A stretch of 64,000 bases of DNA from Richelia sinica FACHB-800 (GTDB lineage: Bacteria; Cyanobacteriota; Cyanobacteriia; Cyanobacteriales; Nostocaceae): positions 24,056-88,055 of the forward strand of contig NZ_JACJTT010000023.1 of the NCBI RefSeq assembly GCF_014698825.1. Direction: 5' to 3'. Positions 18,054 to 26,953 of this stretch are shown one piece after another. Each line of letters begins with the position of its first letter. Position 1 is the first letter of the stretch. Both the position numbers and the translations under genes were made by a program. The notes under the pieces are model-generated. The model searched no databases. It saw nothing but the letters and a program-made list of their open reading frames with translations, and was not told the origin of the DNA.

Positions 18054-18290
18054 TTGAAACCACTCAAAAGTACACCTTACTATGAGTCTATTAAGAGATT
18101 TGCTTTTGAAGAAGTAATTGAAATATCAACTCTTGAAGAAATAACCAATCTCAAAAAGCTTCAAGGATATGATAACGCTTATCGAATTCGCATAGGTGAT
18201 TATCGTCTTGGTGTTATTTTTGATGGTGAAACATTAATTTTTGAAAGAGTTTTACACCGTAAAGAAATATATCGCTATTTTCCTAAATAG
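18054..18290 (+). CDS. RelE/ParE-type toxin, probably N-terminally damaged
   Basis: 78 codons from TTG 18054 give KPLKSTPYYESIKRFAFEEV, NLKKLQGYDNAYRIRIGDYR and LIFERVLHRKEIYRYFPK, the RelE/ParE mRNA-interferase fold with the conserved YRIRIGDYR and HRKEIYRYFP. Homologues have extra N-terminal residues. The upstream frame does encode a fitting piece, YLPSFIKDL, but a TAA at 18027-18029 interrupts it four codons after GTG 18018, which overlaps the antitoxin stop. So the natural start seems to be cut off by a nonsense change, and either TTG 18054 gives a shortened protein or the toxin is dead. Confidence 0.62.
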   Translation: MKPLKSTPYYESIKRFAFEEVIEISTLEEITNLKKLQGYDNAYRIRIGDYRLGVIFDGETLIFERVLHRKEIYRYFPK

Positions 18291-18330
18291 AGAATTGTGA
18301 AATAGCTATCAACTACATCCTGAATAAATC

Positions 18331-18390
18331 TCTTTCTTCCTTTGCGTCTACTATTACGAGATCGCCTACCAGCGATTGCGTGAGACAAAA
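18331..18390 (+). repeat. Interrupted copy of the CTCTGCG-type repeat
   Basis: TCTTTCTTCCTTTGCGTC at 18331-18348 and TTGCGTGAGACAAAA at 18376-18390 together look like a diverged version of the 17376 repeat (…TGCGTCTCTGCGTGAGGCAAAA). About 26 bases, including GATCGCC, are inserted between the two halves. It suggests one short repeat inserted in another. Confidence 0.5.
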
Positions 18391-18637
18391 TAATATTTAC
18401 TTCATCCCCACAATAGCTAACAGACATTTATCAGGTTTTCTAAAATCCCACCCAAATTAAACATCCTTCTTCCCAAAAGCTGAATTCTATTCTTTCCCCA
18501 AGTTTCATATATACTTACGCTACTCACTCAACATTTTTAAAAATTTTCTTATCTCTGTTTATGCTTCTTCAACATAAAACTTAATTTTTTGTCATAGGTG
18601 TCTATTCCAAATTTAGGAAACTTTCTTGCAGATATGA

Positions 18638-18706
18638 CAGTCCTTAAAGAAAAGGACAAACACAGAGTTATAAAGTTATAACTCTGACAGGGACTGCAAA
18701 AGCAGT
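18638..18706 (+). promoter_or_regulatory. Structured 5' leader upstream of the secreted protein gene
   Basis: Three nested or alternative hairpins: CAGTCC (18638-18643) with GGACTG (18691-18696); a perfect 11-bp palindrome CAGAGTTATAA / TTATAACTCTG (18663-18686); and ACTGC-AAAA-GCAGT (18693-18706). The outer stem and the last hairpin share bases 18693-18696, so they exclude each other. This could be a cis-regulatory RNA, or the palindrome could be a repressor operator. The rest of the gap from 18291 to 18758 shows nothing else clear. Confidence 0.4.
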
Positions 18707-18758
18707 GCAATTCTGAAGGTAAATAGCAATAATGACTAATTGATGAGATACCAAGACT

Positions 18759-19277
18759 ATGAATAATATTGCATCCAAATCTTTAATTATGGGGACAAGT
18801 ATACTTTTATTGTCCCTATTTTCTTGTTTAAATGTTCAAGCACAAAAGACAAAAAATACAATTGAACTGAAAGTTTATAGTCAAAATGAGCGCAAACAAA
18901 ACTGTCCAGATAAAGTGATAGTAACTGAAGTTCCTCGTCCTTATCAAGAGGGTGGATTTGCTAGTGATGGTTCGGTAAATTTAAGTGAATTTGCCAATAA
19001 TATTACTATTAGTAATCGCAATAGTTTTAGCACTACATGGGTAGGAACATTAAAGCCTAAGTATAGTAAGTGTTTGGCATCTGCTGGTATTTCCAAAGTA
19101 GATGGTCAAGAATACACTGGGAATACCAACTATTTGCGATTGCATTTTTGGCAAGGCAAAGTTTACTTTCTGCTGGATTTAGCAGGTGGTTCTGATCCTA
19201 ATCAATATCCCTTGATTGTTGTGAAACAAGGGATAAAAAAAGGTAATCCTGTGTGGACTTGGGGTGGAACTGATTAA
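18759..19277 (+). CDS. Secreted protein of unknown function
   Basis: 172 residues with a signal peptide (Lys, then SLIMGTSILLLSLFSCLNVQ, cleavage probably after VQA near residue 28). The mature part has two cysteines (QNCPDK near 49; KCLASAG near 107) that could pair, plus short beta-type stretches (NTIELKVYSQ, KVIVTEVPRP, YLRLHFWQGKVYFLLDLAGG). It ends WTWGGTD. I do not recognise a family. It lies upstream of the WD40-DnaJ gene on the same strand, 78 bases apart, and has a structured leader. Confidence 0.72.
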   Translation: MNNIASKSLIMGTSILLLSLFSCLNVQAQKTKNTIELKVYSQNERKQNCPDKVIVTEVPRPYQEGGFASDGSVNLSEFANNITISNRNSFSTTWVGTLKPKYSKCLASAGISKVDGQEYTGNTNYLRLHFWQGKVYFLLDLAGGSDPNQYPLIVVKQGIKKGNPVWTWGGTD

Positions 19278-19355
19278 AAACTCATTTGTTCTTCTTCCTT
19301 GGCACTGGGACTATTTCTGAGTGATAGTTGAGTGAATAGATAATACGAATCAACC

Positions 19356-21107
19356 ATGAATTCCAATTCCTCAACAGGTGCAGCATTCATTACTACTGGA
19401 ACCCTCACTGGTGCTGGTATCTCTTCGGCTGTTGGGGGCATTGGACTAGCGGGAAGCTTTGGTGCGGTGGGAATAGGCACAACTACTTTCATGGCTGCGG
19501 GTAGTCTAGCTGGTGCGGCTGTATACGGTGCTGTGAAAGGTATAACAGAGGGAGATGCAGCATCTGTTGTTGCGATCGCAGTAGGTGCTTTTGGTGGTGT
19601 TGGATGTGCTAGTTTTGTTGGTAGTATCGGGTTTGTAGCACCAAAAGTTGGTTTAGCGTTTGGTATTGGGACAGTACCAATGGCGGGAATAGGTGCGATG
19701 GTGGGACTTGCTGCTTATGGTATTTCTAAGCTGCTAGATGAATCACAGTTTATGGAAACTCCCATGCAGGTGTTTGAACGTATGGAAGCAAAGGTTTTAG
19801 ATAGGGAATACTACAGTGCGGCATTAATGGAATTATTGGATGAAGATATTGAGCAAAAATTTGTGGCTTTGGCAGTTGAGGAGGAGTTAGAGAATCTGAA
19901 GGCTAAACTAAATATTGATGCTGTTGCCCAGGTTTTAACAAACCCTGTCAAAGTTAAATCTTCCCCTTCCATTCAAACAGAAACCCTATCTTTGACTAAT
20001 CAAATTTCTCGCAGATGGCAATGTATTAAAACTATTAAGGCCCACAGGGGTCAAGTGAATGCCCTGGCTATTCATCCCAATGGTAAAACATTTATTAGCG
20101 GTAGTGATGATAGAGAAGTACGTTTATGGGATATCACCAATGGAAAATGGCTATATACCTTCTCTGGTCAAGCGGCCGCAGTGTTAGCTGTGGCGATTAG
20201 TCCTGATGGTAAGCAAATAATTAGTGGTAGTGTAGACCGAACTATTAGTAGTTGGCAATTAGAGTCGAAACAATTTCACCGGACGTTTTTTTATTTAAAT
20301 TCTCCCTATAGCCACAACAGTTTTGTGAATGGATTAGCATATAGTGATGATGGCAAAATTATTGCTAGTGCCAGCACAGACCACACCATTAGGCTATGGA
20401 AAAGCCAAACTGGTCAAGTGAAACAAAATCTCACTGGACATAGTGAAGCCGTTTTAGCTGTGGTTATTAGCCCTGATGGTCGAGTTCTAGCTAGTGCGGG
20501 TCAAGATAAAACTGTAAGAGTTTGGAATTTACCAACGGGTAAACAGCAGTGGATTTTTACGGAACATACTGACACTGTTCACGCTTTAGCCATTACCTCC
20601 AATGGTCAAACTTTGATTAGTGGCAGCGCAGATACCAACATTAAAGTGTGGAATTTGACGACAGGTAAATTAGACCAGACTCTAATTGGACATTCAGCTG
20701 CGGTTTTGTCTGTAGCTATTCACCCAAACGGTGAGATGCTGGCTAGTGCTAGTCAAGACGGTGTGATTAAAGTTTGGAATTTATATAGAGGTGAGGTGAT
20801 GGAAACTTTAACAGGTTTCAGTCCTCTAGCTTTTAGTCCCGATGGTAAAGTTTTGATTTGTAGCGGTGTAAGCGGAACCATTAAGATTTGGAGAGCATTA
20901 CAACAGGATGGTTTACCTTTAACTGGGGAATGGTGGGAAATTTTAGGAGTGGAACCAAACGCGACTTTTGAGGATGTGAAACAGGCTTATCGCCGATTAG
21001 CAAGATTATATCACCCAGATATTAATAATTCAGCTAATGCCAAAGCTGTGATTCAAGCAGTTAATCATGCTTATCAGGTGTTTCAGGAACAATTTAAGTC
21101 TTCTTGA
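19356..21107 (+). CDS. WD40-repeat protein with Gly/Ala-rich N-terminus and C-terminal J domain
   Basis: 583 residues in three parts. Residues 1-130 are strongly glycine/alanine-rich and hydrophobic (for example GTLTGAGISSAVGGIGLAGS), like a glycine-zipper membrane-inserting region. Residues about 220-510 hold seven WD40 repeats with typical GHSxxVxxVxISPDGxxLASxSxDxTIxxW units, enough for one propeller. Residues about 520-583 are a J domain: WWEILGVEPNATFEDVKQAY, RRLARLYHPDINN with the essential HPD, and the AVNHAYQVF helix. A J domain would recruit Hsp70 (DnaK). The fusion suggests a scaffold bringing chaperone activity to a membrane or target bound by the propeller; that role is inferred. 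Confidence 0.88.
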   Translation: MNSNSSTGAAFITTGTLTGAGISSAVGGIGLAGSFGAVGIGTTTFMAAGSLAGAAVYGAVKGITEGDAASVVAIAVGAFGGVGCASFVGSIGFVAPKVGLAFGIGTVPMAGIGAMVGLAAYGISKLLDESQFMETPMQVFERMEAKVLDREYYSAALMELLDEDIEQKFVALAVEEELENLKAKLNIDAVAQVLTNPVKVKSSPSIQTETLSLTNQISRRWQCIKTIKAHRGQVNALAIHPNGKTFISGSDDREVRLWDITNGKWLYTFSGQAAAVLAVAISPDGKQIISGSVDRTISSWQLESKQFHRTFFYLNSPYSHNSFVNGLAYSDDGKIIASASTDHTIRLWKSQTGQVKQNLTGHSEAVLAVVISPDGRVLASAGQDKTVRVWNLPTGKQQWIFTEHTDTVHALAITSNGQTLISGSADTNIKVWNLTTGKLDQTLIGHSAAVLSVAIHPNGEMLASASQDGVIKVWNLYRGEVMETLTGFSPLAFSPDGKVLICSGVSGTIKIWRALQQDGLPLTGEWWEILGVEPNATFEDVKQAYRRLARLYHPDINNSANAKAVIQAVNHAYQVFQEQFKSS

Positions 21108-21574
21108 TATGCTGAAGTTAGGAGATGTGTGAGAAACACAGACAAGAGGTAACAGGTCTAGATCATTATCGATTTTGATTAGCCTTTATTCAGTAGGAAG
21201 AATCACGTAATATCTATCTGTGGGTATATTGACATTAGTCACTAATTGGCTGTTAGTGTTGCATATTTAGAAAAAACATTATAAATTGTAAACTGATAGG
21301 GGAATAAATTAATTAGTAATTTTCATCACTAAATTCAATTACGGTAGATTAATTTTTAGGTAGTTTAAACTACTACCTGACAGGGTGAAAGAAATATATT
21401 GTTGTCAATATTATGCCAGTTCCCATCTCAATTTATGGAACAAAGTCGCTTTCAACAGCAAAATCAGATTGATCATGACAATCTGGTTCATAATTATGCA
21501 AAATTCACGTTTATCGATACAAAATCATTGATAAACAATTAATTGATATTTAAGAGAGAAAAATAATCTTTGTT
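21108..21574. other. Intergenic region upstream of the invertase gene
   Basis: About 470 A+T-rich bases. No ORF, tRNA or clear terminator seen. It likely holds the invertase promoter; a purine-rich aagagagaaa at 21551-21560 precedes the ATG. Confidence 0.4.
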
Positions 21575-23083
21575 ATGATGGGCAACATCATAAATAAAGG
21601 CGCATCTACCGCCAATACACCATTATTTTCAGGAGTTATTATGGCGATGGAATTAAATGAATTAGACACAAATAAAAATATAGAAACGGCAGCTTGGCAG
21701 GCATTGGAAAATTCTATTCTTTATTACCGTGGTCGTCCTGTTGGGACTGTGGCTGCTTATGATGCTTCTGTGGAAGCGCTTAATTATGATCAATGCTTTA
21801 TTAGAGATTTTGTTTCTTCAGCTTTGCTGTTTTTAATTAAAGGTAGATTTGATATAGTCAAAAATTTTTTAGAAGAAACATTAAAATTACAACCAAAAGA
21901 AAGGGCATTAGATGCTTACAAACCTGGACGAGGTTTAATTCCTGCCAGTTTTAAAGTAGTAATTGTTGATGGTGAAGAATATTTAGAGGCTGATTTTGGT
22001 GAACATGCGATCGCTAGAGTTACGCCAGTGGATTCTTGTCTTTGGTGGCTAATTTTACTACGAGCTTATGTAATTGCTACTAAAGATTTCTCCCTAGCCT
22101 ATCAACCTGAATTCCAAACAGGAATTAGGTTAATCATGGATATTTGTTTAGCAAATCGCTTTGATATGTATCCAACGTTACTTGTTCCTGATGGGGCATG
22201 TATGATTGATAGACGCATGGGAATTTATGGTCATCCCTTAGAAATTCAAGTCCTATTTTTTGCGGCTTTACGTGCAGCAAGAGAGTTACTCGTGTGTAAA
22301 GGCAATCAAGATATAGTCAATGCTATTGATAATAGATTGCCCCTATTATGTGGACATATTCGTCAGCATTATTGGATAGATATTAATCGTCTGAATGCAA
22401 TTTATCGTTTTAAAGGTGAAGAATACGGTAAAACTGCTGTCAATTTATTTAATATTTATGCTGATTCCTTACCTTATTACAAATTAGATAAATGGCTACC
22501 CCGAACAGGTGGTTATTTAGTAGGAAATGTAGGGCCATCACAGATGGATACTCGTTTCTTTACTTTGGGTAATTTAATGGCTGTCATTTCTGGGTTATCT
22601 ACAGAAGAACAGTCTGAGAAAATCATGGTTTTAATTCAGGAAAGATGGGATGATTTAGTAGCAGATATGCCAATGAAAATCTGCTATCCTGCCCTAGAAG
22701 GTGAAGAGTATCGATTAGTCACAGGTTGTGATCCGAAAAATATTCCTTGGTCATATCACAATGCTGGTAGTTGGCCAGTGTTGATGTGGATGTTAGCAGC
22801 AGCAGCGATTAAAACCAAGAAAAAATATTTAGTAGAAAAAGCTATAGGCATTGCTTTACCAAAAGTATCTGATGATGAGTGGCCAGAATATTATGATGGT
22901 AAACAGGGTAGACTGATTGGTAAACAAGCTCGGAAGTATCAAACCTGGACTATAGCAGGTTTCTTGTTGGCAAAAGAATTAACTCTTCATCCTGAGTATT
23001 TACCATTAGTAAGTTTTGAAAAACTGCCAGCAGATTTGGTTTCTCAAGCTTGTGAACTGGAACTCAGTAGCGTAGATTCATGA
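21575..23083 (+). CDS. Neutral/alkaline invertase (GH100)
   Basis: 502-residue cytosolic enzyme that splits sucrose into glucose and fructose. In heterocyst-forming cyanobacteria such invertases support sucrose use and diazotrophic growth. The GH100 signature is clear: [99 protein letters not shown] and [11 protein letters not shown]. The catalytic Asp is expected in the [11 protein letters not shown] segment. Two adjacent ATGs (21575, 21578) and a third at 21641 are possible starts; conserved sequence begins only around residue 38, so the first 22 residues are uncertain. The gene is intact and followed by a MITE-like repeat. Confidence 0.93.
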   Translation: MMGNIINKGASTANTPLFSGVIMAMELNELDTNKNIETAAWQALENSILYYRGRPVGTVAAYDASVEALNYDQCFIRDFVSSALLFLIKGRFDIVKNFLEETLKLQPKERALDAYKPGRGLIPASFKVVIVDGEEYLEADFGEHAIARVTPVDSCLWWLILLRAYVIATKDFSLAYQPEFQTGIRLIMDICLANRFDMYPTLLVPDGACMIDRRMGIYGHPLEIQVLFFAALRAARELLVCKGNQDIVNAIDNRLPLLCGHIRQHYWIDINRLNAIYRFKGEEYGKTAVNLFNIYADSLPYYKLDKWLPRTGGYLVGNVGPSQMDTRFFTLGNLMAVISGLSTEEQSEKIMVLIQERWDDLVADMPMKICYPALEGEEYRLVTGCDPKNIPWSYHNAGSWPVLMWMLAAAAIKTKKKYLVEKAIGIALPKVSDDEWPEYYDGKQGRLIGKQARKYQTWTIAGFLLAKELTLHPEYLPLVSFEKLPADLVSQACELELSSVDS

Positions 23084-23086
23084 ATA

Positions 23087-23164
23087 TATAGGGGGTGGCA
23101 GTGCTAAAAGTCTTTGGGTGTTTCAGTTTTAGTTAATGTCCTCACCGTCTTGTCTATGGCTATA
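23087..23164 (+). repeat. MITE-like dispersed repeat, copy A
   Basis: About 78 bp containing GTGCTAAAAGTCTTTGGGTG, then CAGTTTTAG and TTAATGTCC, ending CTTGTCTATGGCTATA. It shares this order with copies at 25841-25918 (reverse), 52459-52549 and 61529-61611. The ends resemble an inverted pair (TATAG near the start, CTATA at the end). The remaining gap to 23364 has a GAGGGGT/ACCCCTC hairpin at 23183-23202 without a T-run. Confidence 0.75.
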
Positions 23165-23364
23165 AATTCAGTTCCATGCGAAGAGGGGTCTTTAAACCCC
23201 TCGCTAGCTATCTAATATCAAGCTTTTAAGCCTCTTGTATTCCCTGTATAGATTGAGAGTGAAGACGGTGGAATATATCCCACCTATAAAAAACTAAAAC
23301 TGGGGAAATTTAAAAACCTATTTCCCATGTTGAATTAAATGCAGAAATATAGCTTGATTATTCA

Positions 23365-23610
23365 TCAACCACCATAGCGGTTACGATAATAAGCCAAAAT
23401 TTCCTTGGTGTATTGTCTAGTTGTTAAATCAGTTTCTGGTGGCCAAGTAATGGTTAAACCACTAACTTGGCTTTGATAGTAATCAAAGTGTGTGGAGGTT
23501 TGGGGGATTAAATCCACTTTTACCCCTTCTACTTGACGCAAGTGAGCAGCTATTTCCCGATATACAGCCAAAGGTAAACCGACAAATTCAATTTTTTCTT
23601 GAATTTCCAT
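23365..23610 (-). CDS. Conserved hypothetical small protein
   Basis: 81 residues: MEIQEKIEFVGLPLAVYREI, AAHLRQVEGVKVDLIPQTST, a Tyr-rich middle (HFDYYQSQVSGLTITWPP) and the basic tail YTKEILAYYRNRYGG. Composition and a likely alpha/beta fold suggest a true protein, but I do not recognise a named family. It lies 22 bases after the lipoprotein gene on the same strand, so the two are probably cotranscribed. No signal peptide. Confidence 0.7.
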   Translation of the reverse strand: MEIQEKIEFVGLPLAVYREIAAHLRQVEGVKVDLIPQTSTHFDYYQSQVSGLTITWPPETDLTTRQYTKEILAYYRNRYGG

Positions 23611-23632
23611 TCTCTACAACTCCAAACACATC

Positions 23633-24481
23633 TTAGAGTGGTGTAACCATGGAAATATCGTTATTAGCGGCAGCTGTGGTTGATGGCTTAGATTTGTCAT
23701 CCTTAATAGCAGGTGGTTCTCCTACAGTTCTAGCAACTTCAATTCCATATTGCTCTAAGATTACCACTGGCTCTGAACCTGTGTTCATTTGAATGCGTTT
23801 AATTAAAACACCATTGACCAATCTTTGTCCGGCTTGGACGTAACGGCTTGTTGGTTCATCTGGTACTTTAATGATTGCCTGGGGTTCTTTACCTATTAAT
23901 ACTACACCACTAACAAATACGGCTCTCGCTCCATCTGGTTGTGCTGGTGGGGGCAATACAGGGGCTAAGGTTGTATTAGGAACTACTTGGGGTAGATTTT
24001 TGGGACGGACAGAGATTTGTGTGGGCTTGGGTTTAGGCTTGACTAGAGTTGTAGGTGCTTTTGCTAGTTTTGTTGTTTTCTGAGGAACTTTGGCAGGAAT
24101 GGCCACTGGTAAAGGAGGCAGTTTTGGTACTACTTTGTTATTTGTAGGAGTGAAAGAAGGTGAATCTGCGGGAGTAACAATTTGGGCAAAGGGATCATTT
24201 CTGCCCTGTTTGATGGTTTTTACATAGGGGCCAGCATTAGTAGGCGTGATCAAACTTGCCACTACTGGAACAGCAGGTGCGGTAGTTTGTTGACCTGCTA
24301 CTACAGGGTTACTAAAGGATGGAGGATTGGCAGCTTGGGACTTAGCTGTTGTTTGGGGAGTTGGTGTAGGACTAGGTGTAGAACTAGCTGTGTTAGAGGC
24401 TTGTTCTGTGTCTCCTATTGTGCATCCAGCGATAGCTAGAGCTACAATTCCAGTGGCTGTAATTTGTAATGTTCTACCCAT
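23633..24481 (-). CDS. Putative lipoprotein with Pro/Thr-rich linker
   Basis: 282 residues. The N-terminus MGRTLQITATGIVALAIAGC has a lipobox (AIAGC, Cys 20), pointing to lipid anchoring in the membrane facing the periplasm. Residues about 25-180 are low-complexity Pro/Thr/Ser/Lys, including a PTPSPTPTPQTT-like run. A small C-terminal domain (ARAVFVSGVVLIGKEPQAII, GQRLVNGVLIKRI, VVILEQYGIEVARTVG) is beta-rich and recalls PilP/GspC-type domains that bind secretion partners, though this likeness is weak. It lies between sigF and the small hypothetical gene, all on the minus strand. Confidence 0.78.
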   Translation of the reverse strand: MGRTLQITATGIVALAIAGCTIGDTEQASNTASSTPSPTPTPQTTAKSQAANPPSFSNPVVAGQQTTAPAVPVVASLITPTNAGPYVKTIKQGRNDPFAQIVTPADSPSFTPTNNKVVPKLPPLPVAIPAKVPQKTTKLAKAPTTLVKPKPKPTQISVRPKNLPQVVPNTTLAPVLPPPAQPDGARAVFVSGVVLIGKEPQAIIKVPDEPTSRYVQAGQRLVNGVLIKRIQMNTGSEPVVILEQYGIEVARTVGEPPAIKDDKSKPSTTAAANNDISMVTPL

Positions 24482-24645
24482 TAGCTGTACTCAAAAGCTA
24501 TAGGAAATTTACTGATGGACATCGACTTACCTGAAATTTTCATTACAGGTGTAGTCTGTTTCCGTTATAACCTACATTTTGCCATTTCCAGAGTTATTTT
24601 TAACACTGCTAGTCCAAGAGACTGAGTTGCCATCTTTTGAGGTGA

Positions 24646-25422
24646 TCAATCTTCTGGTGTACCCATCAGTTTTTTCAATAAGTCCAACCCTTTCTTCACT
24701 CGTCGAGAAACGGTGACTACACTGATGCCTAAATGTTCTGCAACTTGTTTTTGTGTTAAATCATACAAAAATACACACTCTAAGACTTCACGGGTGCGCT
24801 GTTCTAGTTGCACTAGTGCTTGTTGCAAACGAATTTGGTCTTCTTGAGCTAGTTGGAAACTGCGATAGTGGGGGTCTGGGACTAATTCACCTAAACAAGT
24901 TGCCCCTTCTTCTCCATCTTGAATAGGAACATCTAAACTTAAGGGGGCGCGGTTAATCCAAGCTAATTTAATTTCCTGCCACTCACTCAGGGATATATCT
25001 AGGGCGCTTGCTAATTCGGCATCACTGGGTTGGCGGTTATATTTTTCTCGCCAAGAACGGGAAACTCCGATCGCTTGCTGTTGTAGTGCTAACCACCGTC
25101 GGGGAATGCGTACAGTCACACCTTTATCGCGGAGGTAGTGTTGAATTTCACCACGAATATAAGGAATGGCGTAAGAACTAAAAGCATGTCCTTTGGAGAG
25201 TTCAAATCTTTCGATCGCTCTGATTAAGCCTAGACAGCCGACTTGGACTAAATCTTCATAGCTTTCATGGCATTGATTAATCCAGTAATAAGCTTCTTTT
25301 CTGACTAATCCAAAGTTGATGTTTACCAATTGATTACGGACTACTTCGGAGCGAGTTTTTTGATATTCCCGCAGTAAGTCGTAAATTTCTTGTTTTAGTT
25401 CAGTGGTGGCGGTAGTAGGCAT
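24646..25422 (-). CDS. sigF: RNA polymerase sigma factor SigF (group 3)
   Basis: 258-residue sigma-70 family factor of the SigB/F/G type. Region 2 is seen in NFGLVRKEAYYWINQCHESY, DLVQVGCLGLIRAIERFELS and HAFSSYAIPYIRGEIQHYLR. Region 3 (ARRW-type VRIPRRWLALQQQA, RQPSDAELASALDIS) and region 4 (LEQRTREVLECVFLYDLTQK then VAEHLGISVVTVSRRVKKGL) follow. In cyanobacteria SigF controls pili, motility and cell-surface or stress genes. Start chosen at ATG 25422 (MPTTATTELKQ); an in-frame start at 25443 adds seven residues. No anti-sigma gene is adjacent. The downstream lipoprotein gene could be in its transcript. Confidence 0.88.
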   Translation of the reverse strand: MPTTATTELKQEIYDLLREYQKTRSEVVRNQLVNINFGLVRKEAYYWINQCHESYEDLVQVGCLGLIRAIERFELSKGHAFSSYAIPYIRGEIQHYLRDKGVTVRIPRRWLALQQQAIGVSRSWREKYNRQPSDAELASALDISLSEWQEIKLAWINRAPLSLDVPIQDGEEGATCLGELVPDPHYRSFQLAQEDQIRLQQALVQLEQRTREVLECVFLYDLTQKQVAEHLGISVVTVSRRVKKGLDLLKKLMGTPED

Positions 25423-25840
25423 AGCACCTTGATATTCCAGCAAGTAGTTGATGCTTTAAATCGCGATTCAAGAGCTATGTGATTGTTTTTGTCGCTTTTA
25501 CCTAGCGGGCGATCGCTTCTAGAAAGACCTTCTTGTCTTCACTAGCACTGTTGCGGCTCTATCCACAGGTCAGTTGACAATCTAGAGCAATTGAGATCAG
25601 CGATTTATAGTTCCTGATTATTTATTGAGTCTGGGGATGTTTTGTAGCTGGGTGAACTGCTACTTTAGAATCAAAATATACAATTAGCCACCAAGGAGAA
25701 AACCGCAATTGTACCTAATTTAACATAATTACTTATGATATTTACTTATATTGCGTTGGAAGTAGTTTTTATAAAGAAGGTAAAAAAAAATAAACAGTAA
25801 TAACACCCAATTCCATTTAAAGACTTAGGGTTAAGAGTTT

Positions 25841-25918
25841 TATAGCCGTAGACAAGGCAGTTAGGACATTAACTACAGCTAAAACTGAGATACCCAAAGG
25901 CTTTTAGCACTGTCACCG
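25841..25918 (-). repeat. MITE-like dispersed repeat, copy B (reverse orientation)
   Basis: On the minus strand it reads GGTGACAGTGCTAAAAGCC, TTTGGGTATCTCAGTTTTAG, CTGTAGTTAATGTCC and CCTTGTCTACGGCTATA, closely matching the other three copies. It sits between sigF and psbO, both minus-strand genes, in a 697-base gap that otherwise holds only the psbO terminator and presumably the sigF promoter. Confidence 0.75.
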
Positions 25919-26023
25919 TTCGGCTGACGCGGTAGTTGAGCGTTGTCGAAACTCACTGTGAAGCCTGTCACCATTTTGGTGTGAGGAGAAAAAGTTCACA
26001 CCTGATCCATAGTTGTTATCCCC

Positions 26024-26057
26024 ATAAAAAAACTGTCCCTATGGAAAAGGACAGTTG
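26024..26057 (-). terminator. Rho-independent terminator downstream of psbO
   Basis: On the minus strand AACTGTCC (26056-26049) and GGACAGTT (26038-26031) form a perfect 8-bp stem, followed by a T-run (26032-26025). It lies 63 bases after the psbO stop and fits strong termination of a highly expressed photosynthesis gene. Confidence 0.9.
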
Positions 26058-26119
26058 GGTTAACTATGGAAATGATACTTCAGCTTCACAGAATCTTAAT
26101 TCGTCTTGATGAAGACAGA

Positions 26120-26953
26120 TTAGGCACGACCTGGTTCTACCCGACCGTAGAAAAGACCACGAATTTTCACTTCTTTAGGTTCACCAGCACCCAAATCAGT
26201 ATCAGATGGCTGTTCACTCTCGAAGGTTCCAGCTATTTCACCTGTAGTGTTATCTACTTTTGCTACTTGTAAGGAAATCTTACCCTTCAAAATTTCTGCC
26301 CGCTTCAAGTTAGCACGCAATAAATCTTCATCATCAGCCTGTGCGGGTAGTGCAACAGCATTATCATAACCACTCACAACACCACGACCTTTGGGGTCTA
26401 GGAAGGCAGCACCACGGTATGAAGGTACTTTAAAGTTTCCTTCAAAGTCGGTGGAAGTATTGATGCTATTTAAACTGGGTTGTGTTTGAGCTACTAAATT
26501 TTTGATGGTAAAGAGGAAAGGTACTCGCTCACCACCAGGAAGTTGGACAGTGATAGCTTGGAAGTCTAGACCATCGGTTTCTACAAAGGTCAAGCTATTA
26601 TCTGGATTAATTTTCAGATCGCCTTGTACTTGGTCAATTGTAGATGTATAGCGAGTCAATAATTTACCCGCAACAAATTCAGCTTCTTGGCGTTTGTTAG
26701 CAGGTTCTTCTTTGACAAAGAAGTTGGTTGGCTCTAAGCACAGTTCTTTAATGCTATAGGATTTGCTGCTATCCAAAGGAATAGAACCACGGCTAGTTTC
26801 TGCCAATTGAGGACACTTGTTTGCTAAACCAGTGCCGCGAATTTGTTCATAGGTGAGTACATCTCTACTGCTAGAAGCGGGAGCATCACTACAAGCGGTG
26901 ATGAAACCCAAGCATAAAGCCAGGAAAGCAACAATTAAAGCGCGATACCTCAT
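26120..26953 (-). CDS. psbO: Photosystem II manganese-stabilising protein PsbO
   Basis: 277-residue extrinsic lumenal protein that stabilises the Mn4Ca cluster of the oxygen-evolving complex. The N-terminus MRYRALIVAFLALCLGFITAC is an export signal ending in a lipobox-like ITAC. The mature part starts with DVLTYEQIRGTGLANKCPQL, with the conserved cysteine pair (NKCPQL and IKELCLEP) that forms a disulfide. DGLDFQAITVQLPGGERVPF, VPSYRGAAFLDPKGRG and GYDNAVALPA are standard PsbO motifs. I chose ATG 26953; ATG 26965 is also in frame. A perfect terminator follows, and the promoter must lie in the 750-base upstream region. Confidence 0.97.
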   Translation of the reverse strand: MRYRALIVAFLALCLGFITACSDAPASSSRDVLTYEQIRGTGLANKCPQLAETSRGSIPLDSSKSYSIKELCLEPTNFFVKEEPANKRQEAEFVAGKLLTRYTSTIDQVQGDLKINPDNSLTFVETDGLDFQAITVQLPGGERVPFLFTIKNLVAQTQPSLNSINTSTDFEGNFKVPSYRGAAFLDPKGRGVVSGYDNAVALPAQADDEDLLRANLKRAEILKGKISLQVAKVDNTTGEIAGTFESEQPSDTDLGAGEPKEVKIRGLFYGRVEPGRA

